From Siphonodentalium dalli (taxonomy: Eukaryota > Mollusca > Scaphopoda > Gadilida > Siphonodentaliidae), in the NCBI GenBank assembly GCA_032622095.1, contig CP136067.1, positions 123,293,030 to 123,357,029 on the forward strand: 64,000 nt of DNA, written 5' to 3'. This document shows positions 22,613-33,664 of this stretch, one piece after another. Position 1 is the stretch's first letter, and the number at the start of each line of letters is the position of its first letter. The notes below the pieces were generated by a model. That model did no database searches. It was not told where the DNA came from and was given only the letters and a program-made list of their open reading frames with translations. The position numbers and the translations under genes were made by a program.

Positions 22613-22739
22613 CAATGCGTTATTTTCATTTGCACAACTGTTCTATACAAAAACACCAGAATGAGCTTGCATATTTACTTGAAAAGTTTGTATTTGTGAA
22701 CATTCATCTTTTGTAGAATTGAGCACTTGGTCGGCTTCT

Positions 22740-22801
22740 ATAGCAATGACCTAAATAATCGACTCCTTATCCACAGCAGAATTATGGGTAATTTTTCAGG
22801 A
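22740..22801 (+). mobile_element. Truncated family B end (copy B15)
   Basis: Only the left arm is present (ATGACCTAAATAATCGACTC through GGTAATTTTTCAGGAT). The partner arm is missing. Confidence 0.75.
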
Positions 22802-23494
22802 TAAGAATCAGAATTTTAATAGTTTGGTAGTTGTGCACACCTCTCACATTTATTCTTCGATATTCTGTCAAACATGAACTTGTTTAGGTAAATATTGAAT
22901 TTGTCTTGTTCTTGAACCAACCATGCCAAAATATTACAGAAGCCTTGGTCACTATATCAAAACAAATTTCATTGTTAATTTTTTGAGAACTATGCCAAGA
23001 GAGTATATTAACCAAATAAGGTTATATTAACCAAATAAGGTGGGAGATTTTTATTTCCAAAATATCCACTGGTTTTTCATATTGCTTGACACAGTTATCC
23101 ATAGTTTTTATTGTATTTTGTGGTACAACTAACTCATGTGATAAGGTTTGACCTCTTCACAGTTGAATGAGACTGACGTTTGCTGGGCCATTGACAATAC
23201 TGACATTTTACAGCGGAAAAAAATGATGGGGGGGGGGGGATATGAAAAATCGTAAAAAGTGAATTCACCCAAAGGTTTATATATAATATTATCATACGTA
23301 AACTTGGAACATCATACACTGTAGCATCTTCATGATACTTCTAATTTCGTAGTCCCTATTATGAATGTTGATGAATGAATGCTTGTGTGCTGAAATAGTT
23401 CCGTACTCAGTATGGGCATACAGCGCGCATGTTTGGACTCACTACTGATGTACAGCAGCCATGAAATATGCATATACTTTCTTTACCATGTTGA
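22802..23494. other. Intergenic, no recognised feature
   Basis: AT-rich sequence with one G homopolymer near 23228-23239. I see no gene or family member. Confidence 0.6.
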
Positions 23495-23748
23495 CAAGCC
23501 TTGAAATAGTGTGCCTGTCATTTGCAGAATGAGGTCCCCAGAGGGTGAATTTAGTGATGCTACCCCGCATAGTGGGCTAGCATCACCAAATTCACCCTCT
23601 GGGGACCTCATTCTGCTTACACCTCAGCAGAATGAGGTTCCCAGAGGGTGAATTTGGTGATGCTAGCCCGCTATGCGGGATAGCATCACTAAATTCACCC
23701 TCTGGGGACCTCATTCTGCAAATGACAGACACACTATTTCAAGGCTTG
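23495..23748. mobile_element. Family A dimer (copy A8)
   Basis: Canonical termini and two hairpins. Perfect 8-bp duplication CATGTTGA on both sides. Confidence 0.95.
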
Positions 23749-24064
23749 CATGTTGAACAGGTTGATTTATTGATGTGTGAATATAATAAAAAAAAAAATG
23801 TGTTTTTATGTCTGAAGCTCTTTGATTTATCTAGATTACAATTTCAATGTTGATTGTTCTGTAACTATTGATTGATGACACCCATTTGTGAGAATTGTAA
23901 TTTTTGCCAATGATTTTGTAATATAATGAATGTGAATTGTGAACTACAACTGATTATGTTGTTTTCCAGTTCTTGCTGTTTTATAGTTGTGCTGGTTTCC
24001 ACTTTTCAAGCAGATGAGCCTCCAAATATGATTTCACAATGAAAATGAAAAACTATACGGCATT

Positions 24065-24280
24065 GTACATGTAGCCACGGGTAGCCATGGGTATTAAATT
24101 TTGTATATATAGCCATGGGTATTAATATAGCCATGGGTATTAAATGTTTTATACATAGCCATGGGTATTAAATTTTGTATATATAGCCATGGGTATTAAA
24201 TTTTGTATATAAATAGCCATGGGTATCAATATAGCTATTGGTGTCAAATTTTGTATATATAGCCATGGGTATTAAATTTG
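24065..24280. repeat. Degenerate tandem repeat, about 28-bp unit
   Basis: TAGCCATGGGTATTAAAT plus TTTGTATATA repeats about seven times with length variation. Each unit contains CCATGG. Confidence 0.85.
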
Positions 24281-24816
24281 TTTTGCAGTTTTGACTTTGT
24301 TGCAATGACATAGCCTGATTCACAGCCATCTTAGTCAATAGACATACGTATGTGCCTGTGGCGGAAATGTAACTCACTAGCAATGGCAGAGTGAGATTTG
24401 TGCTTGCAATATCACTGCTTTGCACACTTGCTTACCCGTGCTTAGTGGTAGCGCATGCTACAGATTCTGGAATTGAGTAGGCATGCCTCGTGAATAAATA
24501 GTGAAAATTCATGCACATAACGGGCTACAAAATCGGGTGCGTTACAGTAATTTATTATGCACAGCGATAACAGCGCTATTCTAGAATTGCTTGTATGACT
24601 TTGTATATTGTCAAATGACCCAGAATGATGTCACACCATATATTGAAGGCCCCTGGCTGTATCTACTGAGTTGTAATGGAGCCATGTCCTTTGTTGTAAC
24701 TAATTACTGACTGAATTGATTCCCCCATATTCTAAAAGCATACGTGTACATCAGAACCAAAGCATTTATGTACATCAAAATAGCCTATTATCCAAAGTCT
24801 AGTATTGAGGCACATA

Positions 24817-25019
24817 CAGTAATGCTCTAAGTAATCGACTTCTTAACCACAGCAGAATTATGGGTAACTTTTCAGGATTTAGTCGGAAATATGGCTTGTT
24901 GTCATTCATCGGAAAGCTCTCCCCGAGAGCTTTCCGATGAATGGCAACAAGCCATATTTCCTGAAAAGTTACCCATAATTCTGCTGTGGTTCAGAAGTCG
25001 GTTACTTAGGGCATTACTG
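24817..25019. mobile_element. Family B foldback MITE (copy B3)
   Basis: Ends CAGTAATGCTCTAAGTAAT and AGTTACTTAGGGCATTACTG-type complement (by eye), TA on both sides. Confidence 0.9.
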
Positions 25020-25192
25020 TATCTACCAATTGATTCATCTGCTTGAATTTTGAGATCAATTTAAAACAGCAAGATTCATCTATGTGATACTTACTAATGG
25101 AATATAGTGCTATAGTGTCGGATAGAATAGTTATAACAAACGAGCAGCATAGTACCCTCGAAATTAGGAAAAATGTCCCACAGCAAACTTAA

Positions 25193-25390
25193 CCCTTTAA
25201 GTGCCAAGTCCGATTTTTGTATCGACCCATATTTCCTTGATCATTTTTCAAATTTATTGATTATAATAATGTGATACATTAATGGAAAGAGCTCTTTCCA
25301 TCAATGTATCACATTATTATAATCAATAAATTTGAAAAATTATCAAGGAAATATGGGTCGATACCAAAATCGGACTTGGCACTGAAAGGG
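25193..25390. mobile_element. Near-perfect palindromic TTAA element (copy C6)
   Basis: Flanked by TTAA. The ends CCCTTTAAGTGCCAAGTCCG and CGGACTTGGCACTGAAAGGG continue as arms of almost 95 bp meeting at GAAAGAGCTCTTTC. It shares only the terminal motif with other family C elements; the interior is unrelated. Confidence 0.9.
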
Positions 25391-25425
25391 TTAATGCTGT
25401 GGCATGTTAGATTCCACATGTCACC

Positions 25426-25596
25426 ATGGCGTTTCATGTCGGCATTGCTTATTTCTGTGGCCAGTGTTCGAGGACTGTAGCACACATGGTGAGATCTTGT
25501 CAGGAATGGCTCAGATTTCACTTCAAGAATTGGAAAGACGAAGCCAAACGCAAGTTCTCCAATAACAAAGATCTTCGCACAATTAACTTGGAATAA
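25426..25596 (+). CDS. Small open reading frame of unknown function (56 aa)
   Basis: ATG to TAA, beginning MAFHVGIAYFCGQC and ending KFSNNKDLRTINLE. The base composition is less AT-rich than its surroundings and looks coding-like. The antisense strand is also open. A CxxC pair (FCGQCS) and a basic amphipathic C-terminal part are the only visible features. It lies between a palindromic TTAA element and another foldback, with no recognised partner exons. It could be a fragment of a decayed gene or chance. Confidence 0.25.
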   Translation: MAFHVGIAYFCGQCSRTVAHMVRSCQEWLRFHFKNWKDEAKRKFSNNKDLRTINLE

Positions 25597-25606
25597 CATC
25601 TCCTTT

Positions 25607-25757
25607 CAGATTTGTACACGTCTCCTCACATGAGCAGACAAAAAATGCATATTTCCAACATTTCATCATCGTTTATTGCAGTCAGAAGATGATGAAAGTT
25701 TGGAAATATGTGTTTTTCATCTCTTCATGTGATGATACATGTAAAATCTGAAAGATG
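25607..25757. repeat. Foldback sequence, about 70-bp arms
   Basis: CCTTTCAGATTTGTACACGT...CATATTTCCAACATTTCATC pairs with GATGATGAAAGTTTGGAAAT...ACATGTAAAATCTGAAAGAT. Termini and target duplication were not resolved. Confidence 0.75.
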
Positions 25758-25907
25758 GTGTCCTTGACTGAATTTAATCTCTTTGATCTATAGTGTTATT
25801 GGATTGAGCAAAGGCATTGAGCCAAATTGTCTGTTTCTTTGATTGGGGATAACATTCAAGAACTAATGAGCCATGCTAAGTTTTATTGAGAATGTCTTTA
25901 ATAGGGA

Positions 25908-26187
25908 CAAGTCTGAGTTTAGTTTGTCTGTCATTTACAGAATGAGGTCCCCAGAGGGGTGAATTTAGTGATACTACCCCAGTAACACCACTGCTAGGCT
26001 TCATTTTCTGGGATGTATCTATCATCTCAAATTAACATTGTCTTCAGTTACTTTGTCCTCATCTGTTCAGTTTCTACATCCTCTAATTTGCAGAAGTGAT
26101 GCTAACTTGCCGTGCGGGATAGCATCACTAAATTCACCCTCTGGGGACCTCATTCTACAAATGTCAGACACACTATTTCCAGACTTG
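25908..26187. mobile_element. Family A, internally deleted long subtype (copy A9)
   Basis: Starts CAAGTCTGAGTTTAG and ends CTATTTCCAGACTTG. Perfect 8-bp duplication AATAGGGA. The left hairpin is incomplete. Confidence 0.85.
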
Positions 26188-26607
26188 AATAGGGAGATGC
26201 TCAGATTTATAGGAAAGCACTTGTTTATACTAATACTTGTTCACAGGAAACTCAACATCGCGATGTAAAGATATGGCTCATATATTGCGAGGTGCAATGT
26301 CAACTGAATTTCCCACCAGAATAAAATATTCGAACTTAAGTATAATGCCTTGCAATCTACAGATTCCCTGAATAAATAACTTGAAATGTGATGAGCATGT
26401 AGCTTTAACATGTTTCTGTTTGTCAGTAAGTCATATGTTCAAACAACTTCCAACAATAAGCTTATGTGACGAGAACAATCAAGTGGGGTCAAGTGGTCCT
26501 ACGATGTAGCTGGGTCCTGCTGGTTTAGTTCTTATGTTAAAGATGTATCTCATTAAACAGAATTGTTTTCTTTGTCCCATCGAAAAAAAATATGAGAACC
26601 AAATAGG

Positions 26608-26791
26608 AACTGTACCAATGCATTCTCTTATATATCCAAGTCTCCCATAGGTAGCCTCGCATATATAAGAGAACGCATTGATCTTACAATATTTACTGTG
26701 ACCTTGTAAGCTAGTGCATTTTATTATATACTAGTATGTGAAGCTCCCTATGGGAGACTAGCATATATAAGAGAATGCAGTGGCATAGGCT
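26608..26791. mobile_element. Family C remnant (copy C7)
   Basis: Two hairpins built on TGCATTCTCTTATATATCCA and TATATAAGAGAATGCAGTGG. No terminal CCCTTT motif was found. Confidence 0.75.
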
Positions 26792-26846
26792 CTTTCCAAA
26801 GAATGTCATTTGTATCTTTGTAGCAGCACCAGCTGACCAGGTTTAA

Positions 26847-27194
26847 CCCTTTACCCAACAGAACGGCCCTGTGCCAATGCATTCTCTTATATATGCGAGT
26901 CGACCATAGGTCGCCTCGCATATATAAGAGAATGCATTGGCTTAACACATTAAAAATTATAAAATTGTTAAAGAATGTAAGAAAAGGCCAATGCATTCTC
27001 TTATATATGCGAGGCGACCTATGGTCGACTCGCATATATAAGAGAATGCATTGGCACAGGGCATAACTGTAACTATCACAATGTGGTCAAGGAGCCGGTT
27101 CCAATGATATCCATATTTGTATGGTTTTATTGAGACAGACCGAAGATATTTTAGGCTGTTGAAGCTTTATTTGGCCGGTTTGTTGGGTAAAGGG
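26847..27194. mobile_element. Family C TTAA element, long subtype (copy C2)
   Basis: CCCTTTACCCAACA ... TGTTGGGTAAAGGG inside TTAA. Very similar to C1 and C3, including the GAACGGCCCTGTGCCAATGC start, which suggests recent activity. Confidence 0.9.
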
Positions 27195-27733
27195 TTAAAT
27201 GTTTCTTGTTGGGTGTGTGGAATTTATTTTGAATGAAGTGAATGTTTTTGTACTCTTGCTTGAAAACATTCATATATGTTGAATTTTAGTCGCACATATG
27301 GTCAACCTTCAAGTTGGAATTAATCTGTAATGTGACTATCCCGTTTGACAGCACAGAAATTATACTCTTGTGTGTATATTTGTACATGTGTTGTTATGTT
27401 TCTGGTAAATCACATTATATATCAGATTAAGGAGAATAACTATTGGTATCCAATAAAATTTAAGACAAATGTGGCATCTTATGTCAAACTTGCGCACAAC
27501 CTTTGTATTAAAAGAGCTACCATAACCCAGGTTTTATTTTGAAGAAATTATCACTGTTGGCTCCCAAAATGTTGAACTCACATTTGCAAAATTGTTTTCA
27601 AATCAGACCATCTAGTCCAAAATGATCGCAGTTTTTGAGCCCTATAACCAGATTACAGTGCATTCTAAATATTCATCGAAATCCCATGAAAATTAACCTA
27701 TAGGTGAAGAGACAGTTCTACCTATCTTACTAT

Positions 27734-28231
27734 TAGATCATGAAATGAATCTCTATTCTGGCTAACACCCGTAGAGATCATATTCCACTAGTACAATACC
27801 TTGGAGCTTTTTGAAGTTTTGACAGGGAACCTTATAAAGTAGAAAAAATAACGCGGTGAATAATTTTCTGAATTATGTTTCTCAATAATGTAATTCATTG
27901 TAGGTGAATGTCCCAATTCTAAATTGCATGCTTTTCCATGGTATTTGTGAGCCGATATCACAATAAACAATGATTTGGTCAAGCAGGAGAAATTCCATAA
28001 TTGCAAAATCGCTCACAAATTTATTTAAATCGTGAAAGTTCGATGTTGGGACCTTCACCAACAGTGAAGTACATTATTAAGGAACACATAATAACTAAGA
28101 AATATATTCACCGCGTTATTTTTCTGACTAAATAAGGTTCCCTGTCAAAACTTCAAAAAGTTCCAAGGTATTGTACTAGTGGAATATGATCCCTATGGGC
28201 ATTAGCCAGAGTACAGATTCATGGCATGATA
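27734..28231. mobile_element. Long-TIR element, possibly Mutator-like
   Basis: Inverted arms of about 125 bp start TAGATCATGAAATGAATC and end GATTCATGGCATGATA. They include GGAACCTTATAAAG-type and AACGCGGTGAATA blocks. An 11-bp direct repeat TATCTTACTAT flanks it. Long TIRs with a 9-11 bp duplication fit Mutator-like elements (inference). Confidence 0.75.
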
Positions 28232-28477
28232 TATCTTACTATGTGACTACATACTACATGGTTCCGTATTAGTGCAATGCCCAGTAGGCTGACTAAAATT
28301 TCTGATGCTTTAACAATAATTTTACTAGATGCAGCTCATTGCATAACTTGATATTGACATTGAATCTTTTGATTAGAAAATATTTTTGCAACTTTGGGTT
28401 ATTATTTCAGCGACACATTCTCCCAAGAAAAATATGGGTTATTGCACCTCTTAGCTACTCTTTATTCTCTCTGTTGA

Positions 28478-28626
28478 CAAGCCTTGAAATAGCGTGTCTG
28501 TCATTTGCAGAATGAGGTCCCCAGAGGGTGAATTTAGTGATGCTACCCCGCATAGCGGGCTAGCATCACCAAATTCACCCTCTCGGGACCTCATTCTGCA
28601 AATGACAGACACTATTTCAAGGCTTG
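28478..28626. mobile_element. Family A monomer: single hairpin (copy A10)
   Basis: A 149-bp near-perfect palindrome from CAAGCCTTGAAATAGCG to the inverted end, with a perfect 8-bp duplication TCTGTTGA. It shows that half of the dimer can be mobile by itself. Confidence 0.95.
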
Positions 28627-29198
28627 TCTGTTGAACTAATCATTTGATATAATCCTCTCTGTTGAACTGATCATTTGATATAATCCATTCCAGTGTATAC
28701 TATCCTTTCTAATGAGAAAGGCCTGTTCTTTCTCTTAATAGCCTTCAGTTCCGTAGTTAAGCATTGTTTTCATTCGGTCTACAAACAGGAGATTTCTCTT
28801 TAGGTCAGACCACTTCACCATTTGTATTTGAACTGTGTTTTAGGCATACATCTCATCGTGTTCATTTGCTGGAGGTGTGGAGCCTGGTTTTTTGCTGCTT
28901 GGATTACAAATTCCTTTATAGATAAATAACCCCGTGTTAGTTTAGTGGTCCTGCTAATTTGCTTTCATACTGGTGGCTCCTCCTGGATTACTATGATGCT
29001 GGTAGATCAAACTGATGCTGTTATAAAAATTTGCTGTTATTTATTGTAAAGTTGACTTTTCACGGCCTTTAGCTGATAATCTGAATGAATGTATGAAAAG
29101 CCATTGTGTTTATAAAACATTCAAAAACAACGATATTGTAAAATATCATTGTATTAATGACACTTTTGGTTGGAGGCAACCCAGCCATAACCATAGTC

Positions 29199-29465
29199 AA
29201 GGCTCAAAATATGTTGTTTTCTGACTGTCAAAATGACAGGCACCAAATGGATATGTTGGTCATTTGTTGATCTGAAATTAATTTTTTTTTTTTTTTACTT
29301 TTAATGTCCTATTTGGCCAGTAATGGCTCATTGGACGTACCCAAACAGATAGATTGTTTAAAAATTTGCATTGGACAAAATGTCCAACAGATAGAGAAGT
29401 GCACTGTACATAAGCTATTTTTCGTTGGACAATGACCGTGACTGGCCACTTATTTTGAGTATTGA
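29199..29465. mobile_element. Family L inverted-repeat element (copy L2)
   Basis: AAGGCTCAAAATATG ... TTATTTTGAGTATTGA with a perfect 8-bp duplication CCATAGTC. It lacks the internal extra sequence of L1. Confidence 0.85.
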
Positions 29466-29924
29466 CCATAGTCTATTCCTGACGTTTTGCAAACACCTGA
29501 GCAGTCATGATTAAAATATTTTTAAATAGATATGTTTCATGCAGACACTAGCTTTTTCTCAAATTGCTCAGATTAGCCAAACACATCACAATGACAACTT
29601 TAGAAAAAATAATGGTACATTTTCTTAGCATCATCAGTTTACCCTACCAGCATCATAGCAAATTAGCAGGAGATATCAGAAGATATGTTGATAACGCAGT
29701 GTTGATTTATCCTGTCCTTTAAAGGCTCTTGATAGTACCATTTTACCTCAAATCTGGTTTACTTTTCTGACCAAAAGTTGGAAGTTGATGGAATATTTAA
29801 TTATGTTTTTCTTCTATTAAATAACTATTTTTTACAATACCAAGCTGGTGGAGTAGATTTTATTGAAGAAAAGAATTATCCACATTTATAATGAATGTAT
29901 ACAATTTAAGATATCAATTTACTA

Positions 29925-30045
29925 AATACTCATTGATGAGTAGTATTCCGTTAGGAAATGTTCAGATATAAATTCAACAAATGCCATTAGGTCGTTTGTT
30001 GAACTTATTATCTGAACATTTTCCTCAATAAATAGGGTTCTTTCT
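29925..30045. repeat. Family N short foldback (copy 2)
   Basis: ACTCATTGATGAGTAG, GGAAATGTTCAGATA and inverted TTATTATCTGAACATTTTCC, as in the copy near 22 kb. Confidence 0.65.
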
Positions 30046-30093
30046 GTACTTGTGTTATCAGTCTATCAACTTTCAGCCCAACCTTTGCTCAAG

Positions 30094-30349
30094 TCTTAGC
30101 CTTGAAATAGGGTGTCTGTGATTTGCAGAATGAGGTCCCCAGAGGGTGAATTTAGTGATGCTACCCCGCATAGTGGGCTAGCATCACCAAATTCACCCTC
30201 TGGGGACCTCATGCTGCTTACACCTCAGCAGAATGAGGTTCCCAGAGGGTGAGTTTGGTGATGCTAGCCCGCTATGCGGGGTCGCATCACTAAATTCACC
30301 CTCTGGGAACCTCATTCTGCAAATCACAGACACCCTATTTCAAGGCTTG
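30094..30349. mobile_element. Family A dimer (copy A11)
   Basis: Two hairpins. The right terminus CTATTTCAAGGCTTG is canonical; the left begins TCTTAGCCTTG instead of CAAGCCTTG. Flanks TGCTCAAG on both sides. The bases TCTTAG also follow the right duplication, so the left end may be altered. Confidence 0.85.
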
Positions 30350-30705
30350 TGCTCAAGTCTTAGTCGTGATGGACCCAAAGCTGATGAATTGATCCGTTGT
30401 CTTCTTCCGCGATAAACTGCTTTAATCAGAATATTAGGAACTGGGTTTTTTTATCAGTTTCTGTAAACGTAAGCTTGACATACCTTTTGAAGGTTATAAT
30501 GTGGGGCTTCGATAAAACTTTTGTGATTTATTATCAGTCCTAAGAATTTGAAGTTTACTCCAGTGAAATTGATCAATTAAGGGTTTTGAAGAAATAAAAC
30601 TTACTGGTCTTGTTTCTCATATTTAATCTGACTGTTGATGATTTTAATCATATTTTGTAATTCGTTTGAAAATGTGATCAGGGCATAAGTCTGACCTGTA
30701 TCGTT

Positions 30706-30961
30706 CAAGTCTGCGAATAGTGTCTGTCATTTTCAGAATGAGGTACCCAGAGGGTGAATTTAGTGACGCTATCCCACATAGCGGGCTAGCATCACTAAAT
30801 TCACCTCTGGGACCTCATTCTTCTTAGGCCTGAATGAGCAGAAGCAGAAAGAGGTTCCCAGAGGGTGAATTTGGTGATGCTAGCCGACGGCACTGTATGG
30901 CGTCACTAAATTCACCCTCTGGGGACCTCATTCTGCAAATGACACACTATTTGTAGGCTTG
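30706..30961. mobile_element. Family A, diverged dimer (copy A12)
   Basis: CAAGTCTGCGAATAGTG ... CACTATTTGTAGGCTTG. Flanks GTATCGTT and GCGTCGTT match at six of eight positions. Confidence 0.8.
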
Positions 30962-30981
30962 GCGTCGTTCATTATTGCATA

Positions 30982-31187
30982 CAGTAATGCCCTAAATAAT
31001 CGACTCCTTAACCACAGCAGAATTATGGGTAACTTTTCAGGATTTAGTCGTAAATATGGCTTGTTGCCAATTGGAAAGCTCTGAGAGCTTTCCGATGAAT
31101 GGCAACAAGCCATATTTCCGACTAAATCCTTAAAAGTTACCCATAATTCCTCTGTGGTTAAGGAGTCGATTATTTAGGGCATTACTG
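30982..31187. mobile_element. Family B foldback MITE (copy B4)
   Basis: CAGTAATGCCCTAAATAATC and its complement, TA on both sides. Confidence 0.9.
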
Positions 31188-31373
31188 TAGACTTCACACC
31201 TTCAGTTCAATTTTCAGCATTCATATTATTCTGTTTCCTTTATTTCCACCATTTTAAAACTGCAAGTTCTGCATTCATAATAAATTTATTTCTGGGAATC
31301 TTAACTGGTGTTGTCTCAATCATACATATGGGTCCTCGAGTCATCCCCGTAGTGATCTTTCAAGTTTTTTCGC

Positions 31374-31604
31374 CAAGCCTGTGTATAGTGTGTCTGACAT
31401 TTGCAGAATGAGGTCCCCAGAGGGTGAATTTAGTGATGCTACCCTGCACAGCTTAGACCTCATATTCTGGGAAATATCTATAGTCTCAAATTAACATTGT
31501 TTTACTTTTTCCCCTTCTGTTCAGTGTCTGTATCCCCTAATTTGCATAATTGAGGTGACTAATGGGTGAACATCAACTTCAACTGGTGAACTTTCCATCT
31601 GATA
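31374..31604. mobile_element. Truncated family A, long subtype (copy A13)
   Basis: CAAGCCTGTGTATAGTG start, one partial hairpin and the long-subtype spacer (CAAATTAACATTG, CCCCTAATTTGCATAAT). The right hairpin is missing. Confidence 0.75.
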
Positions 31605-31644
31605 CTAATAATAAAATAAATACTAATCTATCCATTTATTACAC

Positions 31645-31850
31645 GCTTTCTTCAGGTACCCTGTGCCAAGCGAGGGACAATTATTACCCCAACAAGCCTG
31701 AACACCCAGTAACCATCTACAACTCCCCCGCGGCGGGGAGGTACAGCACGCATTCTTCAGGTACCCTGTGCCAAGCGAGGGACAATTATTACCCCAACAA
31801 GCCTGAACACTCAGTAACCATCTCCCCTGCGACGGGGAGGTACAGCCACA
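31645..31850 (+). repeat. Direct duplication of about 108 bp
   Basis: TTCAGGTACCCTGTGCCAAG and GGACAATTATTACCCCAACA occur twice, each followed by AGTAACCATCT and a C/G-rich GGCGGGGAGGTACAGC. An open frame spans both copies, but no protein family was recognised. Confidence 0.8.
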
Positions 31851-31894
31851 ATGTGGCTAGCATACTGACAATATCTCTCAATGCTCATAATCAG

Positions 31895-32130
31895 GTACCG
31901 GATTCAACACATGGGTGGTGCGAAACAGTATGAGCGACCTTGGTCAAGGTTCACAAATTGGCAAAAAATATGAACAGCGTAAAAACTGACAATTGCACGT
32001 TGATCAATTGGGCCAAGCCACTGCTGTGTGAAACTCACATTAGACCAGCGGCAGGCTGCAAATTCATCTCGCTGTGTTGACTGCATAGGCAAGTCAGACG
32101 CACTAACCACTGGACCACCTAGGTCTCCCA
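31895..32130 (-). mobile_element. tRNA-derived SINE-like element
   Basis: On the minus strand it begins GGGAGACCTAGGTGGTCCAG then TGGTTAGTGCG. TGGTCCAGTGG fits a Pol III A box (TRGYNNANNGG). A clean B box is not visible at the expected distance. The body and tail are unique in this window, so the call rests on the head only. Confidence 0.45.
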
Positions 32131-32437
32131 AAATTATTTCAAATGGAAGAAATCGAGCCAATGCACGGCGAACGATCTGTTGGCTTAACCAATGAATAGC
32201 TTCCTGCAAATTCAATTAGTATTTTCTCCTAACCTCAGCTAACATGGATATTACGTCACATGCCAAATAAGGATAGTTACAAGAGTAATTGAGTACCTGC
32301 CAGAGTTATGGCCCTGGTCAGATCAAGATGTCCTTCGATATCGCGATAGACTATGATGGGGAGCTGGGACTTCCAGTTACTGCAGGTTTTATTCACAGCT
32401 CCATACCAGAATTATCTGCCTTGCTTGGCTTTGTTAA

Positions 32438-32650
32438 CCCTTTGAGTGCCAGGGGCCGATCTCATCGTCCCTAAACCTACAAAATAAGTCTGTTAAAGAA
32501 TAAATTATTAAAATTGTAAAAAAAAAAAAAGTTAGGCCAATGCATTCTCTTATATATGCGAGGCGACCTATGGTCAACTCGCATATATAAGAGAATGCAT
32601 TGGCACAGGGTATATGGGTTGATACAAAAATCGACCTGGCACTCAAAGGG
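32438..32650. mobile_element. Family C TTAA element (copy C8)
   Basis: CCCTTTGAGTGCCAGGGGCC ... CTGGCACTCAAAGGG inside TTAA, with one GAATGCATTGGC hairpin. Confidence 0.85.
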
Positions 32651-32969
32651 TTAAACTATGTGGTGTAATTACCCGTCCAAAGGTACATGTACCTTACTCC
32701 CTTCATTGGTGGAATTCTATCTTCAGGACTATGGATATTAAAATTATAGACCAGCCTTGAAAACAAAACTATATTTTTTATATGCTAAAAAATGTCCCAC
32801 GTCAAACACTGGCCATAACTCGGGTAATGAATGTGTCAATGACACTGTAGCTCAACTTGGATAGGGGATAAATTGGGATAATGCCATACATTAGTCAATG
32901 GAGCAATAAGGAATGCGGAAAATTCTAAATGTTCAGGTAATACCTCCGAGGTCAATCCGTAGTCGTGAA

Positions 32970-33370
32970 GTTTGGGATTAATTTATATAAAATGTCGGCT
33001 GCTGGGCATGCCAAAGACTATCATTCAAATTTGATAACCCTGTCTGGGAGTGAAACTGAACATGCCTGTAAATTTTAGAAGCATTTTCCATTAAATGTCG
33101 GCTGCAGGGTGTGTCTATGGATTTTAATGTAAATGTTGGTTGCAGGGCATGCCAAAGGATTTGGTTAAGAATAGAGTAAAATTCAAGATGGCTGTCAACA
33201 AACATGTTTTTCATGGTAAATATCAAGTTCAAATTCGATATCTCTCATCTGGAGGTGATCCTTAACATGTCTGTAAATTTTCAAAACAATTCTCCAATAA
33301 ACGTGGGCTGCACCATCTGCCGATGGATTCAAATTTGAAATCCTGGATGGCTGCCGGTGTATATCTGTAA
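32970..33370. repeat. Dispersed repeat related to 12.99-13.39 kb, opposite orientation
   Basis: TAAATGTCGGCTGCAGGGTG, CATGCCAAAGGATTTGG and CAAGATGGCTGTCAACAAAC modules. Two to three imperfect copies. Confidence 0.55.
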
Positions 33371-33664
33371 TTTTGGGAATAAATGAACAGATTTGAGATT
33401 TTAGTATATAACTATTTTATTCACAAATCACTTGTGCACAGCAAAGGGAAGACAGGACTTGGGACATGAATCACTGAAACATGACAAGCAATCTGTCCAA
33501 ACAAAATACCAGACATGTGATGGGACTAAATGAATCAGACTCCAGATGTAATAACCATCAGCTATTTCTCAACAATTGCTTGAACAAAGGCGTAAACACT
33601 AGGTTGTTTTTGTTTTGTTTTTTTTACTTAACCCTTGGCACTGAAAGGGTAAATATGCAAAATT

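Noticed and set aside
31562-31933. 123-codon frame across the 108-bp duplication
   Set aside because: The frame is extended by the duplication itself and ends in the SINE-like element; no recognisable domain.
32100-32130. tRNA gene
   Set aside because: Only an A-box-like head is present; there is no cloverleaf, anticodon stem or clear B box, so a SINE head is the better reading.
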